55,482 nucleotides of DNA from a bacterium (GCA_030430495.1 JAUIKM010000038.1:1-55482); one strand, 5' to 3'. Positions 7,467-17,306 are shown, numbered from the stretch's first letter. Numbers and translations are program-made. Notes: generated by a model from the letters alone, not told the origin.

Positions 7467-9671
7467 ATGCATGCCAGCAATCTGAATTTTGACAGACTTC
7501 AACCTCCCGCCTCGAATCCGATCGGCTCCAACGGAGCGGCGCGCAGCAACGGCACTCGGCCTTTCCCGGCGGATATCAACTCAATCTTCGGCGAGCAGAC
7601 GCTGACGGTGGAGATGATGCGCGATACGCTGCCGCGCGATGTCTACAAGAAACTGCAGGCCACCGTGGAACACGGCGCGCGCCTGGATACTTCCGTGGCG
7701 GAAGCCGCCGCGGTCGCAATGAAAAAGTGGGCCATCGACCATGGCGCGACGCACTTTACACACTGGTTTCAACCGCTGACGGGTAGCACCGCGGAAAAAC
7801 ACGACAGCTTCGTGACGCCCAACAAAGGCGGCGGCGCGATGTACGAATTCTCCGGCAAGGACCTGATCCAGGGCGAGCCGGACGCCTCTTCCTTCCCCAG
7901 CGGCGGACTGCGCGCCACCTTTGAAGCGCGCGGCTACACGGCATGGGATCCGACTTCGCCGGTGTTTATCATTGAAAATCCGCGTGGGGCGACGCTCTGC
8001 ATCCCGACGGTTTTTGCCTCCTGGACGGGCGAAGCGCTCGACCACAAAACTCCGCTGCTGCGCTCCATCGACGCGCTTTCCCGCGAAGCCTGCAAAGCGC
8101 TCAAACTCTTCGACATGGATGAAGACAAAGTCGTCACGACCGTCGGCGCGGAGCAGGAGTACTTTCTGGTGGACCGCGAGTACTTCTACCGCCGCCCCGA
8201 TCTGGTGGCCTGCGGTCGCACGCTCTTCGGCGCACCACCGCCGCGCGGCCAGGAGCTGAGCGACCACTACTTCGGCTCAATTCCCGACCGCGTGCTGGCC
8301 TATATGTCCGACGTCGAGTACGAGCTGTATCGCCTGGGCGTGCCGGTTAAGACACGCCACAACGAAGTAGCTCCGGGACAGTACGAGCTTGCGCCGATCT
8401 TTGAACACAGCAACATCGCAGCGGACCACCAGCACCAGATCATGCAGACACTGCGCCGCCTGGCGGGCAATTACGGCCTGGTCTGCCTGCTGCACGAAAA
8501 ACCATTTGCCGGCCTGAACGGCAGCGGCAAACACAACAACTGGTCGATGAGCACGCCCTCGGGCGTCAACCTGCTGGAACCGGGCGACACGCCGCACTCC
8601 AACCGCCTCTTCCTCTTTTTCTGTACGGCGGTGCTGACGGCGGTGGACCGGCACCAGGATATCCTGCGCGCCACGGTGGCCAACGCCGGCAACGACCATC
8701 GCCTGGGCGGCCACGAAGCGCCACCGGCGATTATCTCCGCCTTCCTGGGCGAGCAGCTCAGCGCAATTTTCCGCAATATCGTGGAAGGCACGGAAGGCCA
8801 GACGCCGGAAGCCGGCCTGCTCGGTCTGGGCGTGCCCACGCTGCCGCCGCTGCCGCGCCACGCGGGCGACCGCAACCGCACCTCACCCTTTGCTTTTACC
8901 GGCAACAAGTTTGAATTCCGCGCGCTGGGCTCCAGCCAGACGATCTCCTTCGTCAACGCGGCGCTCAACACGATGGTCGCCGAATCGATTGCCGACCTGA
9001 CCGCCATGGTCGAGTCCAAAATGAACGAGGGCAAATCGCTCGGCCTCGCCCTGCGCGCCACGATCAAACACTATATCGCCAAACATCAGCGCATCATTTT
9101 CGACGGCGACGGTTACTCGCAGGAATGGATGGAGGAAGCTGAAAAACGCGGCCTTCTCAACCTCAAGAATTCGGTCGACGCCTATGCAGCGCTCAACGCA
9201 GAGAAAAACGCGGCGCTCTTTGAGAAGTACGAAGTCCTCAACAAACGCGAGCTCAAGGCCCGCGTGGACGTCATGTACGACCAGTACTTCAAGACATTAA
9301 GCGTTGAGGTCGATTCCAGCATTTCAATTGCACAGCGCATCATCCTGCCCGCCGCTTTGCGCGCAATGAACGAACTCGGTACAACCCTGCGCCACATCGG
9401 CAAGGTCGACATCCAGAGCGCTGAGACGCACGGCCTGCTGGAGCGTCTGACGCAGCACACGGACCAACTGCAGCGCGCCATTGCTCAAGTGCGCGACGCC
9501 GCGGCCATCTTCGACGCGGATTGCGGTACGGAGGAACTGGCGGCGCACACAACGAATCAAATCCTGCCGGCCATGGAGGAGCTGCGCGCTGTGGCTGATA
9601 CACTCGAAAGGTTGGTTCCCGACAATCTGTGGCCGCTGCCGAGTTATGAGGAGATGCTGTACATCAAGTAA
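7467..9671 (+). CDS. glnN: Glutamine synthetase type III
   Basis: A 734-residue enzyme of the GSIII (GlnN) class, which makes glutamine from glutamate, ammonia and ATP; the length matches the ~700-730 of the class. Hallmarks are [17 protein letters not shown] (about 101-117), the [20 protein letters not shown] block (about 144-163), [12 protein letters not shown] (about 220-231), [15 protein letters not shown] (about 352-366), [12 protein letters not shown] (about 408-419) and [11 protein letters not shown] (about 480-490). I place the start at the ATG at 7467, which has AGGA upstream; the frame is open further left but runs into the lrp gene. The gene ends in a strong terminator. Confidence 0.96.
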   Translation: MHASNLNFDRLQPPASNPIGSNGAARSNGTRPFPADINSIFGEQTLTVEMMRDTLPRDVYKKLQATVEHGARLDTSVAEAAAVAMKKWAIDHGATHFTHWFQPLTGSTAEKHDSFVTPNKGGGAMYEFSGKDLIQGEPDASSFPSGGLRATFEARGYTAWDPTSPVFIIENPRGATLCIPTVFASWTGEALDHKTPLLRSIDALSREACKALKLFDMDEDKVVTTVGAEQEYFLVDREYFYRRPDLVACGRTLFGAPPPRGQELSDHYFGSIPDRVLAYMSDVEYELYRLGVPVKTRHNEVAPGQYELAPIFEHSNIAADHQHQIMQTLRRLAGNYGLVCLLHEKPFAGLNGSGKHNNWSMSTPSGVNLLEPGDTPHSNRLFLFFCTAVLTAVDRHQDILRATVANAGNDHRLGGHEAPPAIISAFLGEQLSAIFRNIVEGTEGQTPEAGLLGLGVPTLPPLPRHAGDRNRTSPFAFTGNKFEFRALGSSQTISFVNAALNTMVAESIADLTAMVESKMNEGKSLGLALRATIKHYIAKHQRIIFDGDGYSQEWMEEAEKRGLLNLKNSVDAYAALNAEKNAALFEKYEVLNKRELKARVDVMYDQYFKTLSVEVDSSISIAQRIILPAALRAMNELGTTLRHIGKVDIQSAETHGLLERLTQHTDQLQRAIAQVRDAAAIFDADCGTEELAAHTTNQILPAMEELRAVADTLERLVPDNLWPLPSYEEMLYIK

Positions 9672-9699
9672 AATGGTGCGTGGCAAATGCAAACAGCAA

Positions 9700-9735
9700 C
9701 GGCTGCCGGAGTGGACTCCGGCAGCCGTTTTTTTT
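9700..9735 (+). terminator. Strong rho-independent terminator after glnN
   Basis: A perfect 12-bp GC-rich stem, CGGCTGCCGGAG with CTCCGGCAGCCG, has a TGGA tetraloop and is followed directly by eight T residues. It is 28 bp past the glnN stop codon. Confidence 0.97.
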
Positions 9736-9758
9736 GTTCGTCAAACAGCCATTAAACA

Positions 9759-9784
9759 GCTGTGTGCCCTTGGACCCTCACAGC
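9759..9784. repeat. Dispersed stem-loop repeat, copy A
   Basis: GCTGTG (9759-9764) pairs with CACAGC (9779-9784) around a loop containing TGCCCTTGG. A near-identical element lies at 30416-30444. A separate small palindrome, CGTAGGT-TT-ACCTACG, follows at 9790-9805. Both are in the gene-free interval between glnN and mdh. Confidence 0.5.
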
Positions 9785-9845
9785 GCATGCGTAGGTTTAC
9801 CTACGTGTTTTCAACCGCAAACCCGCCGCCCAACCCCAAACCCGC

Positions 9846-9855
9846 TGACAAACAA
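9846..9855 (-). repeat. Dispersed 10-mer TTGTTTGTCA (copy 4)
   Basis: An exact copy, TGACAAACAA on the plus strand, in the intergenic region downstream of mdh. On the minus strand it is preceded by a T-rich run (TTTTTTCTT), about 95 bp beyond the mdh terminator. Confidence 0.6.
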
Positions 9856-9948
9856 AAGAAAAAACACGCCGCAAACCAGAAGTGAAGCCTCGAAATTATC
9901 AGCGCAGGTCCGCAGGACTCATGCGCCGAAACTCAAACCGCCAAACAT

Positions 9949-9998
9949 AAAAAAAGCGGGAAGCAACATGCCCGCAGACAAGTGTCGCTCCCCGCTTT
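9949..9998 (-). terminator. Rho-independent terminator after mdh
   Basis: On the minus strand, AAAGCGGGGAGC (9987-9998) pairs with GCTTCCCGCTTT (9953-9964), 12 bp with one G-T pair, and is followed by a T run (9949-9955 read as A on plus). It begins 37 bp past the mdh stop. Confidence 0.9.
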
Positions 9999-10034
9999 AC
10001 ACTGGAGAATTTTCGTGGCCGTAACGGCCGGCTA

Positions 10035-10973
<939 letters not shown>

Positions 10974-11235
10974 CTATGCTCGGTCTTGCTATACGTGAAT
11001 ACAGTTCTGGATTATCGTGAGGGATGGACCAGAAGCCAAAACGTCAAATTTACAATGATTTCGGCACATTCGGAAACCCCGACCGGGCGCGTCACGGCCG
11101 CCGTAAACACTGAGAATATTTTGGCAACATGTTCGACTATGCTCACCCGTCGACAGGCCGCGAAGGCCGGTGCGCCGCCACGGCGCGGTTATACTCACGG
11201 ACTGAACCATTGGAACATACAGGAGAAAAATCAGC

Positions 11236-12123
11236 ATGGCCAAACGAACGGCAATTCACATCGACAGCAGCACAAGAGCAATTATCACCGGCGCGTCGAG
11301 CGGCATCGGCGCGGCCCTGGCCGTCGCAATGGCCAAACGCGGCGCTTCCGTAGCGCTGTTGGCACGGCGCCGCGAGCGCCTCGAAGCCGTTGCCGAACAG
11401 GTCCGGGAAGCGGGCGGCACGGCACACGTCATCACGGCCGACATCAGCAAACGCGACCAGGCCGAAGCAGCCACGCGTCAGGCCGTCGAACTGATGGGCG
11501 GCGTCGACGTGCTGGTAAACAACGCCGGCCGCGGCAACATGGCCTCGGTGGAAGACACCACGCAGGAGATGATCGAAAGCATGTTTGCGCTCAACGTCTA
11601 CGCGCTCTGGTACACCACCGGCGTGGTCCTGCCGCACATGAAGGCGCAGCACAAAGGGCACATCGTCAACATTTCCAGCGTGGCCGGCACGATGGCTTTT
11701 CCCTTCAACAGCGCCTACGTGGCCGCCAAACACGCCTGCACCGGATTTACGGCCGCGCTGCGCAGTGAACTGGTCGAGACCGGCGTGGAAGCCAGCGCCG
11801 TCTACCCCGCCGGCGTCGAAACGGAGTGGGGCGACGTCACCGAAGGCGGCGCAATCGGTTCGCTGTTTTTCCAGGGCATTAAAAACTCGCGCAAAATTGC
11901 GCGCGAGCGCGACGTCGACCTGGCGCCGCTCAGCCCGATGATTGCCGCGGACGAGGTGGCGCAGATAATCATCGATTCCATCGAAAATCCGCAGCGATGC
12001 GACATTTTCACGCACAACGGCACTCTAGACCATGCGGTGCACGCACTCGTAGACCGCCCGACGCTGGAGCAACGCTTCACGCCGGTCTATCTGGGCATGC
12101 GCAAAAGCTACGAGGAATTGTAA
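11236..12123 (+). CDS. Short-chain dehydrogenase/reductase (SDR), classical type
   Basis: A 295-residue Rossmann-fold oxidoreductase. The cofactor motif TGASSGIG is at 18-25, NNAG at 95-98, the catalytic serine is Ser148 in NISSVAG, and Tyr161 and Lys165 are in YVAAKHA. The arginine-rich LLARRRERLE after strand 2 suggests NADP preference. The substrate cannot be told from sequence. An AGGAG sits nine bases before the ATG. The gene is divergent from mdh and followed at 162 bp by a membrane-protein gene. The ~35-residue C-terminal tail beyond the core fold is not recognised. Confidence 0.9.
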   Translation: MAKRTAIHIDSSTRAIITGASSGIGAALAVAMAKRGASVALLARRRERLEAVAEQVREAGGTAHVITADISKRDQAEAATRQAVELMGGVDVLVNNAGRGNMASVEDTTQEMIESMFALNVYALWYTTGVVLPHMKAQHKGHIVNISSVAGTMAFPFNSAYVAAKHACTGFTAALRSELVETGVEASAVYPAGVETEWGDVTEGGAIGSLFFQGIKNSRKIARERDVDLAPLSPMIAADEVAQIIIDSIENPQRCDIFTHNGTLDHAVHALVDRPTLEQRFTPVYLGMRKSYEEL

Positions 12124-12212
12124 ACAAATTCGTATTTTGGTGTCTTGCCCCAAGTATCCACAAGGGTCAAAGAAAGCGTGTAACCGAGCCTTTGATCCTG
12201 GTTTGTTGTGAC

Positions 12213-12239
12213 GCGGAAGGCCATCTGGCGTCCTTCCGC
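12213..12239. repeat. Hairpin with CCATCTGG loop region
   Basis: GCGGAAGG (12213-12220) pairs with CCTTCCGC (12232-12239) over an 11-base loop, between the SDR and the membrane-protein gene. No T tract follows, so it is not a classical terminator. The arms and the CCATCTGG centre closely resemble the hairpin at 33234-33259. Confidence 0.5.
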
Positions 12240-12284
12240 ATTCTGAATGCTTAAACGGACAAGTTATAAAGGACTGAAATCAGC

Positions 12285-12863
12285 ATGGAACCGCTGAAGT
12301 TTAGGAAACGAATAGATTTACCGGACCTGCCGCCTTCCCCACAGACTCTGAACAACGTACGCGCGCACCTGAAACTGAGTGTTATCTGGTCGCTCGTCGG
12401 ATTCATCGCGGTCCTCGGCGTGCCGTTGATTGCCGGGCGCGAAGGCATCCTGGCTCTGGTCATCGCCCTGCCGCCCGCCATTCTGTGCGGCAACGCCTGG
12501 GTGCAGATTCTGCGCAAACACCCCATCTGGATCGAACAGAAATCTTCGCTGCGCAGCCTGCTTTCGGGCGCGCGCAGACAGGAACCGACGCTGTTCTGGC
12601 TGGGTATGGTCGGCGCGGTGCTCATCGGCGGACTGACTTATGTACTGGCCGCTATTCCCGTCGTCGGCACAGCCGGACTGCTTTTTGCGGGCACGGCTTT
12701 TGTGCTGGAGATGCTGGGTCTGTATCTGATAATGGTGGGCTGCGCGGCGCTGCCGCTTCTGTTTCACCTGCGCAAACGCCTGCGCGACTTCCACAATCGC
12801 GAACGCGTAACGGCGCGCCTGGCGACGCTGTTCATCGAGAACTACGACTATCACAAAAACTGA
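12285..12863 (+). CDS. Membrane protein of unknown function, four predicted helices
   Basis: A 192-residue protein with a basic N-terminal tail and four hydrophobic segments: VIWSLVGFIAVLGVPLIA (about 34-51), GILALVIALPPAILCG (about 55-70), FWLGMVGAVLIGGLTYVLA (about 104-122) and GLLFAGTAFVLEMLGLYLIM (about 130-149). It ends in a charged C-terminal tail (LRKRLRDFHNRERV). I do not recognise the family. It lies downstream of the SDR gene but 162 bp away, with a hairpin between, so co-transcription is uncertain. A good terminator follows at 12900. Confidence 0.7.
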   Translation: MEPLKFRKRIDLPDLPPSPQTLNNVRAHLKLSVIWSLVGFIAVLGVPLIAGREGILALVIALPPAILCGNAWVQILRKHPIWIEQKSSLRSLLSGARRQEPTLFWLGMVGAVLIGGLTYVLAAIPVVGTAGLLFAGTAFVLEMLGLYLIMVGCAALPLLFHLRKRLRDFHNRERVTARLATLFIENYDYHKN

Positions 12864-12899
12864 ACATCCGGATCTTTCGGATGCGACAGCTTACGTTTG

Positions 12900-12928
12900 A
12901 GGCCGGTCATTTTTGATCGGCCTTTTTT
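12900..12928 (+). terminator. Rho-independent terminator after the membrane-protein gene
   Basis: AGGCCGGTCA (12900-12909) pairs with TGATCGGCCT (12914-12923), one G-T wobble, with a TTTT loop and a T6 run, then GTTTGTGG. A weaker hairpin, CATCCG/CGGATG, precedes it just past the stop codon. Confidence 0.92.
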
Positions 12929-12978
12929 GTTTGTGGCGGAGCACCGGCCGTTCTTCTGACTGATCTAAACAGCCGCTT

Positions 12979-13029
12979 TTGTTTGTCACGCGGGGACAAA
13001 CTGAAAGTATCTATCTGCGTGACAAACAA
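12979..13029. repeat. 13-bp inverted repeat built from two copies of the dispersed 10-mer
   Basis: TTGTTTGTCACGC (12979-12991) and its exact reverse complement GCGTGACAAACAA (13017-13029) flank 25 bases. The first arm also pairs partly with GGGACAAAC at 12994-13002. The element sits between two convergent genes (ending at 12863 and 13042), where a bidirectional transcription stop would be expected. There is no T tract after either arm apart from the arm sequence itself. Confidence 0.85.
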
Positions 13030-13041
13030 GAGAACCAAGTC

Positions 13042-14016
13042 CTAACGTGGTTTGGCGGAGTTGGAAGCGCCTTTTTGCGCGGTATCGTTTTTGAGGCGTT
13101 CCAGGTGGTCGCGCTCGGATTGTTTGCGTTTGGCTTCCATTTCCAGAATCTCGCGCGGCGTGGGCGGGATCAGTTCGGAAGTCATATTGCCGTCCTGATC
13201 GTACTCGCGTTTGTAGAGCAGGCGGCCCTCCTCGAAGTTCAGCTCGGCCTTGAGCGCGCCGTCGGTGTAGAAAAACTGCGAGATGCCGTTGCTGCGGCCT
13301 TTCTTGAACGACTCGCGGCTCTGGAGCGAGCCGTCTTCGTAATACGTTGTGGACGTGTCGTCCATTTTACCCTGAAAGTAGTGCGTGGCCATTTCTATCT
13401 GCCCGTTCTGGTAGTAGTAGCGCGCATCGCCGTGAAGTTTACCGTCTTTGTAGTTCTCCTCGCGTTCCAGGCCGCCGTCCTGAGCAAAGTTGCGCAGGAT
13501 GCCGTGTTTGCGGTTGTTTGTAAACTCGGCCTCCTGCAGCAGCGCACCATCGCTGTAGTAACTGCGCACCCAGCCGTTTTTAATGCCCTCATTGTAATTC
13601 GCCGCGTTTTTGAGCTTGCCGTTGATGTAGTACACGCGCCACTCGCCGTCGCTCAGGCCCATGACGAGATTCCCTTCGTAAAAGAGTTCGCCGGTGGGGT
13701 AAAACGCGCGTTCCCGACCGTGGCGGAGGCCGTCGACGTAATTCGTTTCCACCGCCAGTTCGCCGCCCGGATAGAGCAACTCCCAGGGGCCTTCGCGCTT
13801 GCCGTCGACCGTTTTGCCCTCGCCGTCGAGCGAGTCGTTCTGAAAGTAAAATTCCAGGTGCGTCGGGGAAGGTTTGACGTCTTTGGGTGTGTCAGTTTCG
13901 ATTGCCGCGCCTTTTTCACCGTCCTGTGCAATAGCGGTCGAAATTTGCAGCAATGTCCCGACAAACAGCAGGAACAGGAGTCCAAATACCGGTCGCGAGG
14001 CGTAGTCAGTCTTCAT
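13042..14016 (-). CDS. Exported MORN/YwqK-type repeat protein
   Basis: A 324-residue protein with a signal peptide (about 1-30, ending ISTAIAQ). From about residue 58 there are eight repeats of roughly 24 residues with the pattern G.R.G.W..YY.DG.L..E..Y.DG (for example LRHGRERAFYPTGELFYEG). This is the MORN-like variant in proteins often labelled 'toxin-antitoxin YwqK family antitoxin'; nothing here supports an antitoxin role. Such repeats form an extended beta meander and probably act as a periplasmic or outer-membrane scaffold. The C-terminus is charged and helical. The ATG at 14016 overlaps the end of the DUF2520 gene by 11 bp, implying translational coupling, and GCGGAA precedes it. Confidence 0.85.
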   Translation of the reverse strand: MKTDYASRPVFGLLFLLFVGTLLQISTAIAQDGEKGAAIETDTPKDVKPSPTHLEFYFQNDSLDGEGKTVDGKREGPWELLYPGGELAVETNYVDGLRHGRERAFYPTGELFYEGNLVMGLSDGEWRVYYINGKLKNAANYNEGIKNGWVRSYYSDGALLQEAEFTNNRKHGILRNFAQDGGLEREENYKDGKLHGDARYYYQNGQIEMATHYFQGKMDDTSTTYYEDGSLQSRESFKKGRSNGISQFFYTDGALKAELNFEEGRLLYKREYDQDGNMTSELIPPTPREILEMEAKRKQSERDHLERLKNDTAQKGASNSAKPR

Positions 14017-14926
14017 CAAAATTCCGCAGCGTGGAAAGAATGTCGTCAAAATTGGCGCGGGTAATGCCGCCCTGCGCGTGCGCCAGTTCAGCCGTCATAC
14101 GCGTGGCGGCGGCAAATGCGCGACGGAGCGCCGGCTTGTCTTGCAGCGCCGTCATATGCCGACGAATCGTCGCGACGTCGCCGCGCACGATCGGTCCCGT
14201 CAGCACACCGAGCGGGCCGTCGACGTCGTTGAGCGCCGCCAGCGCATTTCCAAGCGACTGACGCATGATCGGCGCGAGAAATTTTGCCGCGGGGATGTCG
14301 GCGGCGGCGGACAGCGCACGGGCAAGCTCCACACTGGCAACCATGACGTTGGAAGCAGCCACGGCGGCGGCGTGATAGAGCGCTTTTCCGCCCGCCGTGG
14401 GCCCGTCAAAAAAATGAGCGGAGCCGCCCAGGGCGGCAATCCAATGCGCCAGAGTCGGCCGCTCGGCCGCATCCGCTTCCACGCCCCAGGCAATTCCGTC
14501 AAAGGCGGCGGCGGAATTGCGATCGGCAAAGGTCTGAAATGGATGCGCCGCCGCCGTGGGCCAGCAGCGGTCCAGGGTCGGCTCGTCAAAGACTTCGCGG
14601 CCGAGCGAACCGGCGCAGTGCATGAGCAGCACCTCTTGCGCCGGCGGCAGTTCCGCAATCTCGGCGACGAGCGATCTTATCTGCGCATCGCCGACACAGA
14701 GTACAAGAGCGTCAAAGTCCTCGCCGCCAAAGGCGGCGCGCAGCGAGCTGTACAGCTCAACGGACTGCAACGCGAGCGGCAACTGGTCGAGAACGCGATC
14801 CGGCCGGGGGTGCACAAAACAGACACGTTCCGCGCCAAAGCGCGCGGCCAGACTGGCGCCCAGGCGACCAGGACCCACAATACACATGCGATTGATCCGG
14901 CGACTGCCGTCGGGGTTTTCGGGCAT
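14006..14926 (-). CDS. Rossmann-fold and DUF2520 domain protein
   Basis: A 306-residue protein. The N-terminal NAD(P)-binding-like domain begins RMCIVGPGRLGASLAARFG (about 13-31) and contains VLLMHCAGSLG near 110. The C-terminal DUF2520 helical domain (from about 165) contains GKALYHAAAVAASNVMVA and GPIVRGD. The family resembles NADP-dependent dehydrogenases such as pyrroline-5-carboxylate or 2-dehydropantoate reductases, but its reaction is not established. The start at 14926 has GGAAG six bases upstream; an ATG at 14941 is the alternative. It overlaps the MORN gene start. Confidence 0.88.
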   Translation of the reverse strand: MPENPDGSRRINRMCIVGPGRLGASLAARFGAERVCFVHPRPDRVLDQLPLALQSVELYSSLRAAFGGEDFDALVLCVGDAQIRSLVAEIAELPPAQEVLLMHCAGSLGREVFDEPTLDRCWPTAAAHPFQTFADRNSAAAFDGIAWGVEADAAERPTLAHWIAALGGSAHFFDGPTAGGKALYHAAAVAASNVMVASVELARALSAAADIPAAKFLAPIMRQSLGNALAALNDVDGPLGVLTGPIVRGDVATIRRHMTALQDKPALRRAFAAATRMTAELAHAQGGITRANFDDILSTLRNFDED

Positions 14927-15172
14927 TGAATCTTCCGCCATGCCGAACCGGCCGGAATTGCCGGTTTTCAGGTTGAAAAAACGGGCGCGTTGTATCTTGC
15001 GCGAATTCTTGATGGCTGCGAGTGCAAAAAACGGGAACTTTTCAACAAAACGCACGTTCCAGTCGCGACTCCGGCGTAAAAGCCGGTCCGCTCATCTACC
15101 GCTCTCGCAGTATTTTCACAACAATTCGGATCGCGCCGCCGACCTCTGAATTTTCATGCTCCGGAAATCTCT

Positions 15173-16144
15173 ATGTCCGACTATCTGCAAACTACACGCG
15201 ACGTTTACAAGGAAGCTGCGGAGTCGCCGCAAATCGGTCTGTGCTGCACAACGACGCCGGTCTGGCGCTTGCCGGGCCTGAACATGCCGCAGCGCATGCT
15301 GGACATGAATTACGGCTGCGGCTCGACGGTGCATCCGCGCGATCTGGACGCAGGCAACCGCGTGTTGTACGTCGGCGTGGGCGGCGGCATGGAGCTGTTG
15401 CAGTTTGCCTATTTCACGCGGGCGACGCACAGCGTGGTCGGCATCGACTCCGTGCCGGAGATGCTTGACGCCTGCCGGGCCAACCTGCAGACGGCGGCGG
15501 AGCAGAACGACTGGTTCACACCGGACATGGTCGAGTTGCGCGCGGGCGATGCGCTTTCGCTGCCGGTGGAAGACGAACAGATCGATCTGGCGGCGCAGAA
15601 CTGCCTGTTCAACATTTTCCGCGAAGACGACCTGAAGCAGGCGCTGCGTGAGATGTACCGCGTACTCAAACCGCACGGCCGCCTGATTCTATCGGACCCT
15701 ATCTGCGACGACGAGATGCCGGAGAGCCTGCACCAGGACGAGAAACTGCGCGCGCTGTGCCTGAGCGGTGCGCTGCCGCTCGAGCAGTACGTCGGCCTGA
15801 TGACGGAAGCGGGCTTCGGCACGATAGAAATCCGCGCAAGGCGGCCTTATCGAATTCTGGATCCGCGCAGCTACAACACCGACCGCCGCATTGTAACTGA
15901 GAGCGTGGAAATCGCGGCTATCAAGGACCCGATGCCCGAAGACGGGCCCTGCATTTTCACGGGCCGCCACGCCGTTTACATCGGGGCAGACGAACTTTTT
16001 GACGACGGCAAGGGCCATACCCTGCTGCACAACCAACCGCTGGCTGTTTGCGACAAAACGGCTGATGCGTTGAAATCACTTGGGCGCAACGACATATACA
16101 TCACAGAATCAACCTACTTTTACGATGGAGGAGGATGTTGCTGA
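15173..16144 (+). CDS. arsM: Arsenite S-adenosylmethionine methyltransferase (arsenosugar-type ArsM)
   Basis: A 323-residue methyltransferase. A conserved cysteine pair (Cys24-Cys25 in GLCCTTTPVW) precedes a class I SAM-binding fold with VLYVGVGGGMELL (about 65-77), VVGIDSVPEML (about 88-98) and AGDALSLPVEDEQIDL (about 125-140). The protein ends in GGGCC. The cysteine pair and the Cys-Cys tail are typical of the ArsM subgroup associated with arsenosugar synthesis, which methylates As(III). I see no arsS, arsR, arsC or efflux pump nearby. The last 27 codons are duplicated just downstream. ATG at 15173; CCGGAA upstream gives a weak ribosome site. Confidence 0.88.
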   Translation: MSDYLQTTRDVYKEAAESPQIGLCCTTTPVWRLPGLNMPQRMLDMNYGCGSTVHPRDLDAGNRVLYVGVGGGMELLQFAYFTRATHSVVGIDSVPEMLDACRANLQTAAEQNDWFTPDMVELRAGDALSLPVEDEQIDLAAQNCLFNIFREDDLKQALREMYRVLKPHGRLILSDPICDDEMPESLHQDEKLRALCLSGALPLEQYVGLMTEAGFGTIEIRARRPYRILDPRSYNTDRRIVTESVEIAAIKDPMPEDGPCIFTGRHAVYIGADELFDDGKGHTLLHNQPLAVCDKTADALKSLGRNDIYITESTYFYDGGGCC

Positions 16145-16225
16145 TGGGGTGAAATCGCTGGGGCGCGACGACATACACATCACAGAATCAACCTACTTTT
16201 ACGATGGAGGAGGATGTTGCTGATG
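16061..16225 (+). repeat. 79-bp tandem duplication of the arsM 3' end and intergenic junction
   Basis: Copy 1 (16061-16139) is the arsM 3' end. Copy 2 (16140-16218) repeats it with about ten substitutions, and a third GCTGATG follows at 16219-16225. Copy 2 still reads as ADGVKSLGRDDIHITESTY and on to GGGCC-stop in its own frame, although 79 bp puts it out of phase with arsM. Differences are mostly synonymous or conservative (N to D, Y to H). The GGAGGAGG that encodes the Gly tail doubles as the ribosome site for the next gene. Confidence 0.92.
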
Positions 16226-17281
16226 CGCATCTTGACGGTCTTATTGATTTGTGTCTTTCTGTCCGGTTCGAAACTCTGCGCCCAGGAGAAAACCACCGGC
16301 AGCTTTCAACTGGAAGGCCTGAGTGAAAAATCTTATGCCGTTTACGTCCCGACTCAGTACGATAACCAAAAGCCTTCCGGCATGATTCTCGTACTGCATC
16401 CGCGGAACACGGCGCGCTGGACTGCCGCCGCCTGGCGCGACACGCTGACGGCTTTTGCGGAGGCCAATCAACTGCTGATGGTAGCGCCGGACGGCGGCCC
16501 CGACGGCTCCGTTGCCGACCCTGACGACGAACTGTTTCAGCGCGCGCTGATCGACTCGATGAAGACCTGGTACAACGTCGACGACAAACGCATTTACGTA
16601 TTCGGCTTTTCGTTTGGCGGGCGGGCGGTTTATACCTTCGGCCTCCAGCATCCGGACGTTTTTGCCGGTTATCTGATTCTCGGCCCGGCGATTCAGCTTA
16701 GCGAGGTATCGGTGCAGCTGCGCAGCAACGCATTCGGGAAGCCGTTCTATCTGATCAACGGCAGCCAGGATGCTCCGCATATCCGTTTCACGCCCTTTGT
16801 GGACATGCTGGAAGAAGAGGGCGCAATCGTCAACTCGCTGCTGTTGCAGGGCGTGCCGCACACGATCGACTTCAACAATCGCAATCAGATTCTGAGCGAT
16901 GCCTTTCAGTGGCTGGACACGGTCGGCCGCACGGCCACGGACGTGGCGGAACACCCGCAAGCGGCCGGACGCAATTTGCGTCTTTTCCCGAACTCGGTCG
17001 ACCGCGCGGCACTGCCGAATCTGACGCTGGAGGTACGACCGACGGTCACGATCCCCGGCTCGCTCGGCGGCTCGGCGACAACCTTCAATCTGCCGGACTC
17101 CTACCGCATGGGTCCGCAGCCGGTGCGCGTGGAAATCATCAGCGCCGCCGGCGCTCTGGTCTGGACGAGCACACTCGGCCCGGACGGCACGATCGGGATT
17201 CCCTCTTTGGCGGCGGGCCGCTACTTTGTGCGCATGCACTTTGCGTCCGGCCCCGAGGACGCCGACCTGATTGTTCAGTAG
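16223..17281 (+). CDS. Secreted alpha/beta-hydrolase (esterase) with type IX-like C-terminal domain
   Basis: A 352-residue protein with a signal peptide (MRILTVLLICVFLSGSKLCA). The hydrolase domain resembles LpqC/PHB-depolymerase esterases: ILVLHPRNTARW near the oxyanion hole, nucleophile Ser in FGFSFGGRAVY (about 134), Asp in NGSQDAPH (about 184) and His in GVPHTID (about 212). The last ~90 residues, with VRVEIISAAGALVW and SLAAGRYFVRMHF, look like a type IX secretion sorting domain. The start at 16223 uses GGAGGAGG nine bases upstream and overlaps the duplicated arsM stop as TGATG; the ATG at 16214 has no room for a ribosome site. A terminator follows at 17307. Confidence 0.85.
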   Translation: MRILTVLLICVFLSGSKLCAQEKTTGSFQLEGLSEKSYAVYVPTQYDNQKPSGMILVLHPRNTARWTAAAWRDTLTAFAEANQLLMVAPDGGPDGSVADPDDELFQRALIDSMKTWYNVDDKRIYVFGFSFGGRAVYTFGLQHPDVFAGYLILGPAIQLSEVSVQLRSNAFGKPFYLINGSQDAPHIRFTPFVDMLEEEGAIVNSLLLQGVPHTIDFNNRNQILSDAFQWLDTVGRTATDVAEHPQAAGRNLRLFPNSVDRAALPNLTLEVRPTVTIPGSLGGSATTFNLPDSYRMGPQPVRVEIISAAGALVWTSTLGPDGTIGIPSLAAGRYFVRMHFASGPEDADLIVQ

Positions 17282-17306
17282 ATGCCAGTTAATCACGCAG
17301 TTTAGG

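Noticed and set aside
9680-10024. Open frame spanning the glnN and mdh terminators
   Set aside because: It overlaps two clear terminators and a stem-loop repeat, so it cannot be a sensible transcript.
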